64,000 nucleotides of DNA from NCBI GenBank assembly GCA_036426205.1, contig CM071573.1, forward strand, positions 70,528,817 to 70,592,816, read 5' to 3'. The notes under the pieces were generated by a model that saw nothing but the letters and a program-made list of their open reading frames with translations, had not been told where the DNA came from and did no database searches. Shown in pieces: positions 21,661 to 32,924 of the stretch (its first letter is position 1; every line of letters starts with the position of its first letter). Made by a program: the position numbers and the translations under genes. This DNA is from Ascaphus truei (lineage: Eukaryota > Chordata > Amphibia > Anura > Ascaphidae).

Positions 21661-21719
21661 ATAGTACCTGACACACTCCAGTAGTACAGGGGTCACGGAC
21701 ATTAAACCTTAAATGTCAG

Positions 21720-21818
21720 AATGACTCAGCCACTGATTGAGCCACCTGTGCTGAAGCAGGGATATCCCTAAAACCTGACCTGTTGGTGGCCCTTGAGAAC
21801 TGGAGTAGGCTACCCCTG
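21720..21818. mobile_element. family A MITE, half copy
   Basis: Only the right arm survives: CACTGATTGAGCCACCTGTG..GACCTGTTGGTGGCCCTTGA..ACTGGAG. Confidence 0.85.
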
Positions 21819-22079
21819 GTATAGAATAACACATGTAAAATACAAAGTGAAACAAAACCAAAATAGAAAAATTGAAAAATAACACCAGGGTTTTTATTAT
21901 TCCTTTTTTTTTTAAAAACTTTTTAAGTGTCATAGTGATCACAAGGCCCAGAATTGCCCTTTGATGATCGGAATAGAGAAATCTGTTGCGATCTGGTTCA
22001 CTGCTCTCAGAAAGCCGTGGTTTTGACTTCCCCTAGATATGAGCAGAAAGGGTATGACATTTATGGAATGTCATTGGGG

Positions 22080-22250
22080 CACTTAGATTGTAAGCTCTTC
22101 AGGGCAGGGACTGCTTTTCCTAATGTTAATTTTATGTCTGATTCGCATATTCCCATTATGTGTTATATTATTATGTCACGTGTGTTACTGCTGCGAGGCG
22201 CTATGTACATAAATGGAGCTATACAGTATAAATAAAGATGTACATAGATA
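22080..22250 (+). mobile_element. L2-like LINE 3' tail
   Basis: AGATTGTAAGCTCTTCAGGG + CAGGGACTGC, then GGCGCTATGTACATAAATGG and a tail with AATAAAGATGTACATAG. Confidence 0.85.
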
Positions 22251-22671
22251 CACCAGAGTGCCAACTATGGTGAAGTTACCTCAATATCATAAAGCACTCA
22301 AGGGGTTAAAGAAAAATAACCCAAATGCAGAGGTGCAAATAGCACTGACATGAAGACGTGTGATGCAGAAGGCAGGAGAGTCATTGGCACTTCAGTTAGA
22401 TACCCTCTCCAGATATTCAATCCATAACAATGGGATACTGTACGTAGGTTCCCAGAACATGAAACATTCCTTATCTTTAAATTATATTTCATTGATTTAT
22501 TTCAGCAGTACTATAAAAACAATCATAGCAGCCCTGTAACAGCAGGGGCTTAGTTATCACAGCCCTGATGCATTCTGTGGTTCTGAAGAAGACTTTGATG
22601 AAGGGATGTAGGACATGTTGGAACACGTTTCTTGGTTGCTATGGGAAATATTATTATACTAATATTAATTA

Positions 22672-22672
22672 G

Positions 22673-22754
<82 letters not shown>
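22672..22754. repeat. (TG)n(TA)n compound microsatellite
   Basis: About 16 TG units followed by about 18 TA units, abutting a family B copy. Confidence 0.97.
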
Positions 22755-23250
22755 CAACTGTAAATATTACTGTATGTTCATTTGCATGTCTTAGACAGGT
22801 CTGCAACCCTGTCTTTCCCCATTGTCACCCAGCATACAGCGCTTCCACTGCAGCAAGGGATTCTGGGAAATGACATGCAAATGAGCACTCAGTGCCACCT
22901 TTTGTCTCAAGCTCGTATTACACAAGCTCGTATTACACAAGCCAATGCATGCTGTTTTAAACACAGCTTTTAGACAGAGGCTGGGATGAGATGCAAAGCC
23001 ATTAAACCCACTCACAGACATGTTTCAACCTTGATGGGTATCATCAGTGTGAGGTTGGTCTTAATGGCAAAGCAGGTTTGAGACTAGACTAGGTAATCAC
23101 CACTTTTATTAAGGTTATGGTGGGTAAAAAAAGTGACAAAAACCCTCCACAGTAAAGCATAAAGCAACTGTAAATATTACTGTATGTTCCTTTGCATGTC
23201 TTAGACAGGTCTGCAACCCTGTCTTTCCCCATTGTCACCCAGCATACAGC
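22755..23250 (-). mobile_element. family B repeat, reverse orientation, duplicated end
   Basis: Reverse-strand copy (GGGATTCTGGGAAATGACAT + GCAAATGAG). A ~87-bp block AGCAACTGTAAATATTACTG..GTCACCCAGCATACAGC occurs at 22755 and again almost unchanged at 23163, so ~320 bp is bracketed by direct repeats. An 18-bp doublet (CAAGCTCGTATTACA) lies at 22908. Confidence 0.8.
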
Positions 23251-23370
23251 ATGTGCGGTGGTATTGCATATACACGAATGTGCGGTGGTATTGCATACTG
23301 TATACACGAATGTGCGGTGGTGACCAGTGGTATTGCATATACAGTACACGAATGTGCGGTGGTGGATGGT
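23250..23370 (+). repeat. short tandem repeat, ~32-40-bp units, about 4 copies
   Basis: Repeated TGTGCGGTGGTATTGCATAT + ACACGAA with small length changes (CTGTATACACGAA, ACAGTACACGAA). Confidence 0.9.
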
Positions 23371-23584
23371 GTCACTTTTTAAACTCTAGCCGCGAAGAAA
23401 CGCCATATTTGCAGAAAATTCGAATGTCGGAGAGAGATTCGCCCATCTTTAGTAACCACACATCAGTAGCACACAAGTTAATATAATTAGGTATAAAAGC
23501 ATTGTCATTGGATTGGTGAGTTTGCCAAATAAATATTGAATTAACTAGAAATAGACGTGTTAGTCCAGTTGCGATAGTGCAGAC

Positions 23585-23700
23585 TAAATGAGTACTTCAG
23601 TATTAGGTGATACTTTTTTTAATTTGGGCTAACAATTTATATTATAAGACAAGCTTTCGAGAGTTCTTTCCTCAGGTCAGCAATACCAAATAATATAGAT
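23585..23700 (-). mobile_element. retroelement 3' tail, uninterrupted copy
   Basis: GAGTACTTCAGTATTAGGTG..TTGGGCTAACAATTTATATT..AAGCTTTCGAGAGTTC. It is the intact reference for the split copy at 20398-20800. Confidence 0.65.
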
Positions 23701-25020
23701 ATAGGTTTAAGTAAATGCTCAGCTGGCATTACATGCGAGGAAGCCATGGAGACACCGAAATGCCTCATTGAAGCCCATTGCTGCCAGAGAGGCCGCAATG
23801 CATTACGGGCTACTTTTATAGCATTGTGGTTATTGGTGTATAAGAAGGAATGACAAAGTCACAGAGGCAAAGTCTCCATCACCAAAACACTATTATCCAC
23901 CTGCACCTCAGACCCTAAGAAATGGATTGTTAGCTGTTTGGGGAATGAATTTAATGTGTCTGTAAAATTCTAAAAAGAATGTACGATCTGTAAATAAGTT
24001 GTACATAAAAATAAAGAAATAACAATTGACTACAGTGGATAATATAAATCATAAAATGTAATGGTGAAAATAAGCTTATAAAGTCTTCAGGCACTGCGGG
24101 CCCAACAAGAAGCACCAGAAGCTCTCACTAAGACCTAAGGCCTGGATTCACCGAGTGCTGATGTGGGATATCGCACCTTGATCTGAAGTTACCTGCTATT
24201 CAGGTCGATGGCGAATGGTGAATCTCCCGCTAAGAGTTGTATACATTCCTCTTAATCTTATGTACCCACATTATGATGGATCGGTGTCTTGTGTGTATTC
24301 TGGTTTACTGCAAACTTGGAGCAGGTCCAGCGAAGACACTCAGGGCTTGTTCTGTAGCTGGCCAGTCATCGCTGTTTTCCGGAAGGCGGACGGCACATAT
24401 TTAAATTGGCTTTACTAACTTCTGCAGAAATTTCCTATTGCCACCTCAGCTAAACAACTTTATTTTAGCTCATTAAGAAAATAACTTGCTGAGTCTGAAT
24501 CATTCTACCAAACGGGATTAAAGAAAGTCTGTCAGGTCTGTTTTATTCTGAGGTGGTAATTTGTACCTTATACAGTGTTACAAATGATTGAACACTTCTC
24601 TGTGAAGGTGGGAAATATGTTAATGATGGGGGGCAGATGGCAACAAATGTACTTTATGGACCAAAATATATTGAAAGCTTTTTGGAGACCTCGTTCATTT
24701 TATTTTTTTAATTATACTGCCAGTGCTGGAAAGGCATTTGCTGATAGAGGAAAGTCGAGGATAATATTTCAGGATATGACTTTCCTGGGCCTGACCTTCC
24801 TCCTTGGTACACTTTGCTCTGGTCACAGCTATGAATGTAAACAGTGGAAAAACATTAATATTCCAGGAAACAGCTATAACTATTTACACCTCATTTATAA
24901 GTTAACTCGCTTGATCTAAAAGTTGCCACCATCCCATCCTGTATTTATTGTGTTCTCTGGTAACATGGCAACCTTCTGTGACACTGTGCACATAGGATTC
25001 CATGAAGGGGAACCAGGATA
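23701..25020. other. no recognised feature
   Basis: About 1.3 kb without repeat-family matches that I can see. A 114-codon plus-strand open frame (24575-24919) has no motif or family similarity and is probably chance. Confidence 0.5.
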
Positions 25021-25021
25021 G

Positions 25022-25245
25022 GAGCGGCTCAGTGAGTAAAGACACCGACTGGCACTGAGCTTGATAGCACGGGAACCTGGTTCAATTCCTGGTGTCGGCT
25101 CCTTGTGACCTTGGGCAAGTCACTTTATCTACCTTTGCCACAGGCACCAAAAACATAGATTGTAAGCTCCACAGGACAGAGACATGTGCCTGTAAAGTGC
25201 TACGTAAAACTAGCAGCGCTATACAAGAACATGCTATTATTATAT
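25022..25245 (+). mobile_element. tRNA-derived SINE, copy 2 (best preserved)
   Basis: A-box-like GGCTCAGTGAGTA near the 5' end, B box GGTTCAATTCC at 25079-25089, then GTGACCTTGGGCAAGTCACT, a segment shared with MIR/CORE SINEs, GATTGTAAGCTCCACAGGAC, and an AT-rich end. Architecture: tRNA head, CORE-like body, L2-like tail. Confidence 0.88.
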
Positions 25246-26530
25246 GTAATAGCTTAATCTGTGATGTGACTGTCATAGAAATGCCAGCCCATCTATATAA
25301 ACTCATGCAATTCAATTACATTACCAATTCCAAATAGTCATGTAAGTTGTACCCTTTAAATGTAAAGCCCTGAAAGCAGAACATGTTTACCTATTGTATT
25401 AAGAATGCCATATTAACTTTTTTTGTATACCCCTATATCATATTCCTTTACTATTTATTAAACATTATTTTTATTAGCCATTATTGCACAGTGCTGCGAA
25501 ATAATTAATTTTGATAATAATCTTTCCTACTAAAGGCTGGCTGTTATCATTTGCATGCCCTCCATTTTTTCCTATTTAATTTTTTAGATGGATCCCCTAC
25601 AGATATACGTGTGTAATAGACTTTCGTTTGGCACCATATAGGAAAATGAATGTTCAACAGCCAATCCACGTCTCACACAGATCCCCATTGCTTTTTCATT
25701 CTGTTGCACACCATACAAACATATGATGATTTTGTGTGCAACATTTCAGAAGGAATGACGTGGACGCGTCAAAATAGCTTTGACGCTCCTTTGTTTTAAC
25801 CCCCCCCCCCTTCTCCTATTTTCATATATTTTACTCTCTTTGTAGATTAAGGAAAAACAATTTTACAGCACAAGATTGGGTGTTAGGGACTTGGTCAAAT
25901 GTAATGTATATTGCTTAATGGAAAAACCAAGTTGTTCTGACCTGCATAATGGGGACAAAACCGCACGCTCCGTAAACCCATGGTATAATCTGTAAATGTG
26001 TAACTTAACCCTCACAGATATCATACCGACCTGACGGGTAACATAACATAGATTGCACAACCATGACTATTTAGTTACATTCTAGGCAAAAGTGGAATGC
26101 ATGGTACATTATGTAATAAATGCTATTATCGTAAATCCTCTTATAGAAAACAGTCTTACTTTAGGTCATCAGGTTACCCGTGCCAAGTACCAGTAACCCT
26201 TTTTGCTGATCCAGTGAGTAGGAAGGCCTGTTATGTAGGAAATAAAGGACGTTACATGGTCACCGGTCCCACTGTATTGTGGCAGTTTTCAGGTGGATCC
26301 GTTTCTCTTCTTTTTGGTCACTTTGAGTGATGGATACAGAAACTCAGAACCTCCCGTGTGACGATGATCCTCCCTGATAATGCATGCCCAGTTACTTGTC
26401 TTGTTTGCAACATCTGTTTAATCAAATGAAGATAAGACCATTACGGATCCTTGTCATTGTCAACCTTGGCAGGTATAAACAATGCTTGTGGCGTGGTTAA
26501 TCCCAAATAATTCATTACATTTGGCTAATG
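25246..26530. other. no recognised feature
   Basis: AT-rich DNA. It includes a C10 run at 25801. No gene or repeat call is possible. Confidence 0.5.
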
Positions 26531-26559
26531 GTAAAGAATTGGTCCTGATCCACTTTCTG

Positions 26560-27014
26560 GGGGGGGAACAAAAATTGGAGGGGGGGGGAATAAAATAAGG
26601 TTAGTGTACAGTCGGTAGCAAGAAGAGTGTGTGTGAGTGTGTGTGTGAGTGTGTGTGTGTTTATACTGTATATGTTGTTAGGAAGTGCTGTTGGAGAGAG
26701 CCAGTGAAATACTCCTCTGTCTCATGCAGTCTGCAGGAGTGACAGAGCTCGCTCTGAGCTCCTTCCTCACTCCATCCTGCTTTACAAAGCCTTTTTCATA
26801 CCCTTGGAACAAGGAGAATACTCTTGTGGTAAAACCCATGAGCTGACCCAGCCCCTATTGGCAAGTAACTCGTGTGCTATTTTTTTTTTAACATGTCATT
26901 TAAAAAAAAAAAAAAAAAAAAAAAGAAGTAGTTAAATTAATGTTTTTCTCTCATTACCGTAGCAGTATCCAAAAGACATATATATATATATAAATATATA
27001 TGAAATATATATAT
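26560..27014. repeat. simple-sequence cluster: G-runs, (GT)n, A22, (TA)n
   Basis: GGGGGGGAAC and GGGGGGGGAA at 26560-26590, GTGTGTGAGTGTGTGTG at 26626-26661, a T9/A22 pair around 26880-26925 and a TATATATA dyad at 26980-27015. Confidence 0.85.
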
Positions 27015-27190
27015 TGATATTAGAGCACCAGCCATGCACACAGCCCTTTACAATTTTTACAAACATCACAATGGAATTACAATATAGGGGATATCATATT
27101 ACAGAAGGGTTAAGTGCATCCAGTTATAAATGTAACATTGGGATAAAGTAATCCCGGCCCAAAGAGCTTACAATCATGTGCCATGTGAAA
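27015..27190 (-). mobile_element. L2/MIR-like tail (diverged)
   Basis: GAGCACCAGCCATGCACACA .. GTAATCCCGGCCCAAAGAGC + TTACAATCATG, the reverse complement of a GATTGTAAGCTCTTTGGGCC-type 3' end. Confidence 0.6.
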
Positions 27191-27237
27191 GCCCAATAGA
27201 AACAGTGGGAGTACATGAGTGTATTGGTTAGTCACGT

Positions 27238-27305
27238 AGGGGTGTGCAAACTAGGGGGCGCAATATTTTCTGGACTGAAAAGTGTGCACCCCCCTGGGTT
27301 AGTGT
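27238..27305. mobile_element. short hAT-like MITE remnant
   Basis: AGGGGTGTGCAAACTAGGGG..AGTGTGCACCCCCCTGG: a strongly deleted CAGGGGTGCGCAAA-type element with paired ends. Confidence 0.6.
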
Positions 27306-27381
27306 ATAGTGGGCATACTGTAGCTTAGTGAGTAGTGGTCGCTATGTTTCCTAACTAATTATATACATTTTTTTTCTTCTG

Positions 27382-27811
27382 TTAAAGGGGCAATCCAAGT
27401 GCTTTTTTTTTTTTTTATAAACATTTTTTTAATTTTTTTTTTACACAGGATGGAAGCAGGTGGTCTCTGGAGCTGAACCCCATTCATTTCAGCTCCATGG
27501 ACCCCCTACTTTGGGAGATACTTACCTCCATAGGTGGTGCCCGTAGCCGCTCTGGCTGAGGTAACTGGGCTTTAAAGTTTAAAGCTCCTGCATCACACGG
27601 GCCAATAGGAAGCCGAACCGGATGACATCACTGCTTCCTATTGGCCGGCACTACGGCACCCACTACGGAGGTAGGTATCTCTGGGAGCAGGGTGTCCCCG
27701 GAGCTGAAATGAATGGGGTTAGATTAATGGGGTTAATGGGGCTTCAATCCTGGTTAAAAAATTGGCAAAAATGTTTCAAAAATAAATAAAGAGCTTGGAT
27801 TGCCACTTTAA
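27382..27811. mobile_element. family C TTAA-flanked palindromic MITE
   Basis: Ends TTAAAGGGGCAATCCAAGTG and, reverse complemented, TTAAAGTGGCAATCCAAGCT. The interior is a long inverted repeat (GGTCTCTGGAGCTGAACCCC / GGAGCTGAAATGAATGGGGT; CCAATAGGAAGCCG / CTTCCTATTGGCCGG). A TTAA target fits piggyBac or Kolobok. No transposase. Confidence 0.88.
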
Positions 27812-28400
27812 CCCCTTTGTGGCTAAGTGCCAAAGTGCTGCAAATCCCTACAGAGGCAAAGGGGTTAAGTAAGGAAGGCACACTATTGAATGGAAAAGTT
27901 CAGTGTGTGCTTCCTGTGCGATTGCGGTGATGTCACTGAAACTTGGAAACGAGAGATCGGGGGATGAAGGGAAAAACACAGAGTGAAATGAAAGAAAGGA
28001 CGGACTTTATTTTGACAGAAGAGAAAATAGTCTGTGTGGGTTTAAGGGAGGAAGAGCTGGGGCGTCTGGTTTATTTCCATCCCTTTCATTTATTTTTTAC
28101 ATTTTGCTTGACCTTAACCGTGTTGGTGCCGACGGCCGCAGAACGCCCGCCATGTGCTTCCGCAGCGATCGCACGACCGCCACCGCTACCCCAGCTGACG
28201 GAAACGGAAGTAGAGGGGGTCCACTTCTGTTGCGATATGGGTCGTCCGCTCAGTTGAAGCTGTAAGCCCCACCGTCCCCATCAAAACAAGCATTTATTCC
28301 ATTGCCGTACCTGGTATACGTCAATAGGTCCCTGTGGGCTGCCCCAGGATCGTCACAGGGCTCTCTAACCGTTAACACTGTGAGTTTTCTTTGAAGCATG
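27812..28400. other. unassigned, with a short hairpin
   Basis: TTAACCCCTTTGTGGC..GAGGCAAAGGGGTTAAG at 27808-27868 forms an 11-bp stem. The remainder contains a 104-codon open frame (27943-28257) without recognised motifs. Confidence 0.5.
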
Positions 28401-28912
28401 TTAAGAGGCAATCTAAGCAATATAGTGCATGTGTGTTTTTTTTAACTAAATAATTTCTGTATTATTAGATAATATTGCATTTTTATTATTATTCAACTCT
28501 TAATGCCATTTTTAATGAGTTTTAATATACTGAGCATCCTTTGATTTCTATAGCAGGCTTTAGCCCACCTCCCCAGCAGTGCAAGATCTTTGTAACACTT
28601 TCCTGTTTGTGATCATTTGTTGCCAATGTTCCCAGCCGTTTGAGCTGCAAACTGTAACAAAAAATAATGTTACCTTGGTAATATAAGAATACATTGTAGC
28701 TGCTGAGTTACACTGGCTGAAGGATTGATTGAAACCAAAAGGCAGCCATTTAGTGAACCCTGGGAAGCAGGGTCTTTGCTGATCGATCACGGGAGAACGA
28801 ATCGATCGGCAGCTTAGATCATTCGTTTTTAATAAAGGTAATCAAAGACTGCATATATTAAAACAAAAAAAAGTTTTCTGTTTTGAAGTACCGCTTGGAT
28901 TTTATCTTTAAT
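28401..28912. mobile_element. family C TTAA-flanked MITE (long body)
   Basis: Ends TTAAGAGGCAATCTAAGCAA and TTAAAGATAAAATCCAAGCG (reverse complement of right end). The body AGTGCAAGATCTTTGTAACA..GATCATTTGTTGCCAATGTT is shared with 19200-19520 and inverted 45055-45570. Confidence 0.85.
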
Positions 28913-29243
28913 CCCACATAATATTGTAAATTAATGAATGACCTATCTGTGATATAATGATGTTATCGTTTTCTCTGCCAGAGGAGCAATCGGCACGTTT
29001 CCCTGCAATGCATTGCACGTCCCGCGTGTAGAAAAAGAGCTGCTGATTATATACCACACACGAGCAGTATACTTTAGAGACGCAGAACTCATACAGTAAC
29101 ATTCTCTGACGTCGCTTCTTCAGAAAGGATCACATTATCTTATTTTTCGTACTCTGTTTTAATGGCTGCATTTATCTTGTCATATTCAATTGCTTCAAAC
29201 GTCAGATCAATATTTGAAAAGTGATGGTGCTGGGTTGGATAGA
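28913..29243. other. no recognised feature
   Basis: About 330 bp of unassigned sequence. Confidence 0.5.
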
Positions 29244-29430
29244 GCAGGGGCGCTCAACTCCAGTCCTCAAGCCCCCCTCAACAGAGCAGGTTTTCAGAAA
29301 ATCCCTGCTTCAGCACAGGTGTCTCAATCAGTCCCGGCTTCAGCACAGAGGGCCCAATCAGAGTCTCAGTCGAAGACCTGACCTGTTGGGGTGGGGGGCT
29401 TGAGGACTGCAGTTGAGTACCCCTGGTTTA
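29244..29430. mobile_element. family A palindromic MITE, copy with amplified centre alongside
   Basis: Starts CAGGGGCGCTCAACTCCAGT and ends GGACTGCAGTTGAGTACCCCTG. Flanks GGATAGAG and GTTTAGAG match at 6 of 8 positions, consistent with a hAT-type 8-bp duplication. Immediately followed by the 30-bp array. Confidence 0.9.
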
Positions 29431-29790
29431 GAGCCACCTGTGCTGAAGCTGGGACTGATTGAGCCACCTGTGCTGAAGCAGGGACTGATTGAGCTACCTG
29501 TGCTGAAGCTGGGACTGATTGAGCCACCTGTGCTGAAGCTGGGACTGATTGAGCTACCTGTGGTGATGCTGGGACTGATTAAGCCACCTGTGCTGAAGCT
29601 GGGACTGATTGAGCCACCTGTGCTGAAGCTGGGACTGATTGAGCCACCTGTGCTGAAGCAGGGACTGATTGAGCCACCTGTGCTGAAGCTGGGACTGATT
29701 GAGCCACCTGTGCTGAAGCAGGGACTGATTGAGCCACCTGTGCTGAAGCCGGGACTGATTGAGCTACCTGTGCTGAAGCAGGGACTGATT
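29431..29790 (+). repeat. 30-bp tandem array, exactly 12 units
   Basis: Unit GAGCCACCTGTGCTGAAGCT + GGGACTGATT, with no indels across 360 bp and few substitutions (GAGCTACC, GAAGCA). The sequence is the centre of the adjacent family A palindrome. A 199-codon plus-strand open frame with a 10-residue repeat results because the unit is a multiple of three; it is not a gene. Confidence 0.97.
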
Positions 29791-29898
29791 GTTAACGCAT
29801 ATACCCTGCTCTGGGTAAAGCTTCATTTTAACATCCCAGACACTAAATATTTCAAACGCTTATTTTTCCCAAACGAAGAACCAGATTTAAAGATCAAC

Positions 29899-29985
29899 AA
29901 AGCCTGGAAAGGGGCAGGGATTGGTAACAAAGCATGGAAAAGGGCAGGGATTGGTAACAAAGCCTGGAAAAGGGCAGGGATTGAT
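29899..29985 (+). repeat. second 30-bp tandem repeat, 3 units
   Basis: AAAGCCTGGAAAAGGGCAGG + GATTGGTAAC at 29899, 29929 and 29959. The unit shares GGGGCAGGGATTGATG with the end of the TTAA MITE at 30564-30952, suggesting that it derives from a family C terminus. Confidence 0.95.
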
Positions 29986-30449
29986 GTCTCCTTTTACATG
30001 AAAAAACAATAATAATAAAGTGATCTTTCTATTGCATAACATTTTGCTGAACGGTGTAAATAAAATGTATCCCCCTGAATCGTGCTTTCCTGCATGAAAC
30101 ACACCCGGCTTCCCTCTCAGCACACACACATCTAGGGGCCCAAGAACGACTTCGTAATATTTTCTCCAGTACATCAAATCTATAAACATGTTTGTTACGC
30201 TTTGCACATTTGGCACAAATATCTCAGTGAGAGAAAAGGGTATGTCCGTTTTTAACATTAAATGATGGTTAGGAAGGGAAGAAAAATGCCGTATACAGTA
30301 ACAGATATATGACTTGACTGTACAGAAGTTAAGCAGTTAACTCCTTGCACCGCTTGCTGGTGGAAACCTTTGTGGAGACTGTGACCGGTGCAAAAGGTAT
30401 GTTAGGAGGGTTATTCACTGGTACGGAATAAAACAGCTACACTACTCAA
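29986..30449. other. no recognised feature
   Basis: About 460 bp, unassigned on both strands. Confidence 0.5.
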
Positions 30450-30562
30450 GTGCAGGGGTGGCCAACTCCAGTCCTCAAGGGCCACCAACAGGTCAGGTAT
30501 TGAGGATATCCCAGCTTCAGCGCAGGTCGCTCAATCAGGGATATCCTAAAAACCAGACCTGT
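30450..30562. mobile_element. family A MITE, half copy
   Basis: GCAGGGGTGGCCAACTCCAG..GGGCCACCAACAGGTCAGGT..CTTCAGCGCAGGTCGCTCAA, then a short return arm ending AACCAGACCTG. Confidence 0.88.
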
Positions 30563-30563
30563 C

Positions 30564-30952
30564 TTAAACCAGCAATCCATCCCAAAATAGGTATTGATTT
30601 TATTGTTATATAATTGGTGGCAGTCGGTCGATCCCCGCCTTCCCTCCCTCCCCCCCGGAGCAAAGCTGCATTATTGTCTGCTCCAGAGACCCCACGTTTC
30701 TGAAATACTTCGTTTTTGGTGTCGGTTCACTTGTTGGATTTTAAAGATGGCACCCGCGCCCATCCAATCCCAAAGCCTGTTTTGAATCGCCCAACTCGTA
30801 AAACTGCAAGTATCTTGGAAATGATGGGTCATCTGAACTAAAAAACTAAAAAATAATGCAGTTCACCTCCTGGGGTGACCCCCCACCTCCTTGTTCCAAT
30901 TATGTAAAATAATCAATATAAATATAATAAGGGGCAGGGATTGATGCTTTAA
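30564..30952. mobile_element. family C TTAA-flanked MITE
   Basis: Left TTAAACCAGCAATCCATCCC, right (reverse complement) TTAAAGCATCAATCCCTGCC, so TTAA plus an AATCC-containing inverted end, as in the other members. The body differs. Confidence 0.75.
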
Positions 30953-31134
30953 CCAGACGGCCCTCAGCACTTTCAACGTAGCTCAGTAATGTTAATAACG
31001 ATGCCAACTTTGTGTCATTTGTTTTTATCCCGGGAGAAGGTGAAGGCAACTTTCATTTCTGATCGTGAAGTAGGATTTCCAAAAAACATCTTTGAGCTGT
31101 ACCCATCGTATGAAAGGCTGGCCAATTACAATCC

Positions 31135-31290
31135 AAATGTTTTCCAAAATAACTGTGTGCTCATTTGCATGTCATTACCCAGAATCCCTTGCTGCAGTGG
31201 AAGCATTGTATGCTAAGACATAAAGGGGAAAGGCAGGTTGCAGATCGGTCTGAGACGTGGGAATGGGTTCACAAGTGGTATTTTTATGTG
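31135..31290 (+). mobile_element. family B repeat, copy
   Basis: TGTGTGCTCATTTGCATGTC, CCAGAATCCCTTGCTGCAGT, AAAGGGGAAAGGCAGGTTGC. Confidence 0.88.
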
Positions 31291-31942
31291 CCGTCCAAGA
31301 CAATCTCAAACTTGACTGCATTTCCATTGTATTATGGAGACTAATATTTGACATGAGGGGAGCTCAGTCTCTCTGAAAGGAGTGTGGGATTCATCTTTAG
31401 CTGAAGCGGATCAGTACCCTTATATGGTCATTAGATCCAGTGTGTCCTGCGGATCTCGGGATAGTGGAAAGATAAGTGTGGATAGTCTACACAACTATAC
31501 CAAGCAAAAAGTGTGAAATACATAAAAATGTGCACTTACTATTTACTTACTATTTGCACGAAGGTACTGTGTAAATATAACGCGGGATTTCAGGTGGGTT
31601 GAAGGTCTCGCCTGCGCTGTTGGTGTCTGGCAGTATATATGCGAGTTTAATTGTGTTTATATTCACATCACTTTGTCAGTTTAGGAGGGGAACGAAACAA
31701 CATGGGCAGAAAAGAGGGGCTTTGCACATATACTGATATTAGTTTATAAACTATCTGTCTTCTACATTGAGAACCTAAAGAACTTTGCTACGTATTGCTG
31801 ATTAGAATTGTAAAGATTAGAGTTGAGTAAAATATTTGCAAACACTGAGAAATTGACTAAAAGGCAATTTGGCTTCAAAACATTAAAAACGTCATTATGC
31901 ATGACCATTTCTCATTATTTCTCTTTCTTCTTACGGCAGAGA
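31291..31942. other. no recognised feature
   Basis: Unassigned sequence of about 650 bp. Confidence 0.5.
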
Positions 31943-31950
31943 CTATAAAT

Positions 31951-32424
31951 CAGTGGTTTCAACCTTTTTTTTAGAGAGCCCCAAAATTAAATTTTGAAAT
32001 TCTGGGGAACCCCAACCCTTGCCCCCTGTCTCTCGCCCCCCGTCTCGCCGCCACCCCCTTTGCCCCCCTTCTCTCGCACTCCCATGCTCCTTCTCCCCCT
32101 TGTGCGCGTGCATACTCCCACTTACACACACACACACACACACACTCTCCCACTTGCACACACACACTCATACACACACTCTCCCACTTGCACACACACA
32201 CTCTCATACACACACTCTCCCATTTGCACACACACACTCTCCCACTTGCACACACACACACTCTCATACACACACTCTCCCACTTGCACACACACACTCT
32301 GATACACACACTGCTATGTGCTCCCGGTCCTGGGACAGCTGAGAGAGTTGTCCCGGCTCTCCCCCCCCCTGGCAGCCGCGGAACCCTTGAGGGGTGCTCG
32401 CGGAACCCCAGTTGAAAACCACTG
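31951..32424. mobile_element. hAT-type MITE with perfect 8-bp target duplication
   Basis: Ends CAGTGGTTTCAACC and (reverse complement) CAGTGGTTTTCAAC; the octamer CTATAAAT flanks both sides (31943-31950 and 32425-32432). 8-bp duplications and CAGTGGTT(C/T) ends are typical of hAT nonautonomous elements. The interior carries a CACA minisatellite at 32125-32320. Confidence 0.93.
32125..32320. repeat. CA-rich minisatellite (CTCTCCCACTTGCACACACA units)
   Basis: About six irregular units alternating ACTCTCCCACTTGCACACAC with ACTCTCATACACAC. Long frames on both strands are artefacts. Confidence 0.95.
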
Positions 32425-32554
32425 CTATAAATAGACGCCATGTGTTTATGCAGTTGGGGAGGTAGTGAAGAGATACACACACACACACATCACTCAGATC
32501 ACTCAGATCAATAAGTCAGTCTCAGCTTAGTTGGCAAAACAGAGGTGTTAGGTG

Positions 32555-32700
32555 TTGGGCCCTACAGGAGTTGGGGAGAGGGCCCTACAGGAGTTGGCGA
32601 GGGGGGAGGAAGGGACCCTACAGGAGTTGGTGAGGAGGGAGGGACCCTACAGGAGTTGGTGAAGGAGGAGAGGGACCTTACATGAGGAGGTGAGGGGAGG
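32555..32700 (+). repeat. GA-rich minisatellite (~33-bp units)
   Basis: Five imperfect units of CCCTACAGGAGTTGG(T/C)GA followed by GGAGGGA. Confidence 0.9.
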
Positions 32701-32792
32701 AAATAGGAAATTAAGGGTACAAAGAAAAGGGACTAGGAGAGGAGAAGGGAGTTGGGTGGGGAAAGAGGGAAGCAGACAGGAGGGGGCGAGGA

Positions 32793-32823
32793 CACATTTA
32801 TTATTATTATTATTATTATTATG
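32793..32823. repeat. (TTA)n microsatellite
   Basis: About ten TTA units. Confidence 0.95.
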
Positions 32824-32924
32824 GAGTGGGGAACTGGCTCTTATTATTACAAATGACCCGTAGTATTTATATCACCATTACTATTATTACTATGTAACTA
32901 TGTTATTAGTACCTGATTTATACA

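Noticed and set aside
29413..30012. 199-codon open frame with a 10-residue repeat
   Set aside because: It is the 30-bp tandem array read in one frame, running into unrelated sequence. No domain and no gene context.
31971..32486. 171-codon minus-strand frame
   Set aside because: It covers the CA minisatellite and the terminal repeat of a hAT MITE.
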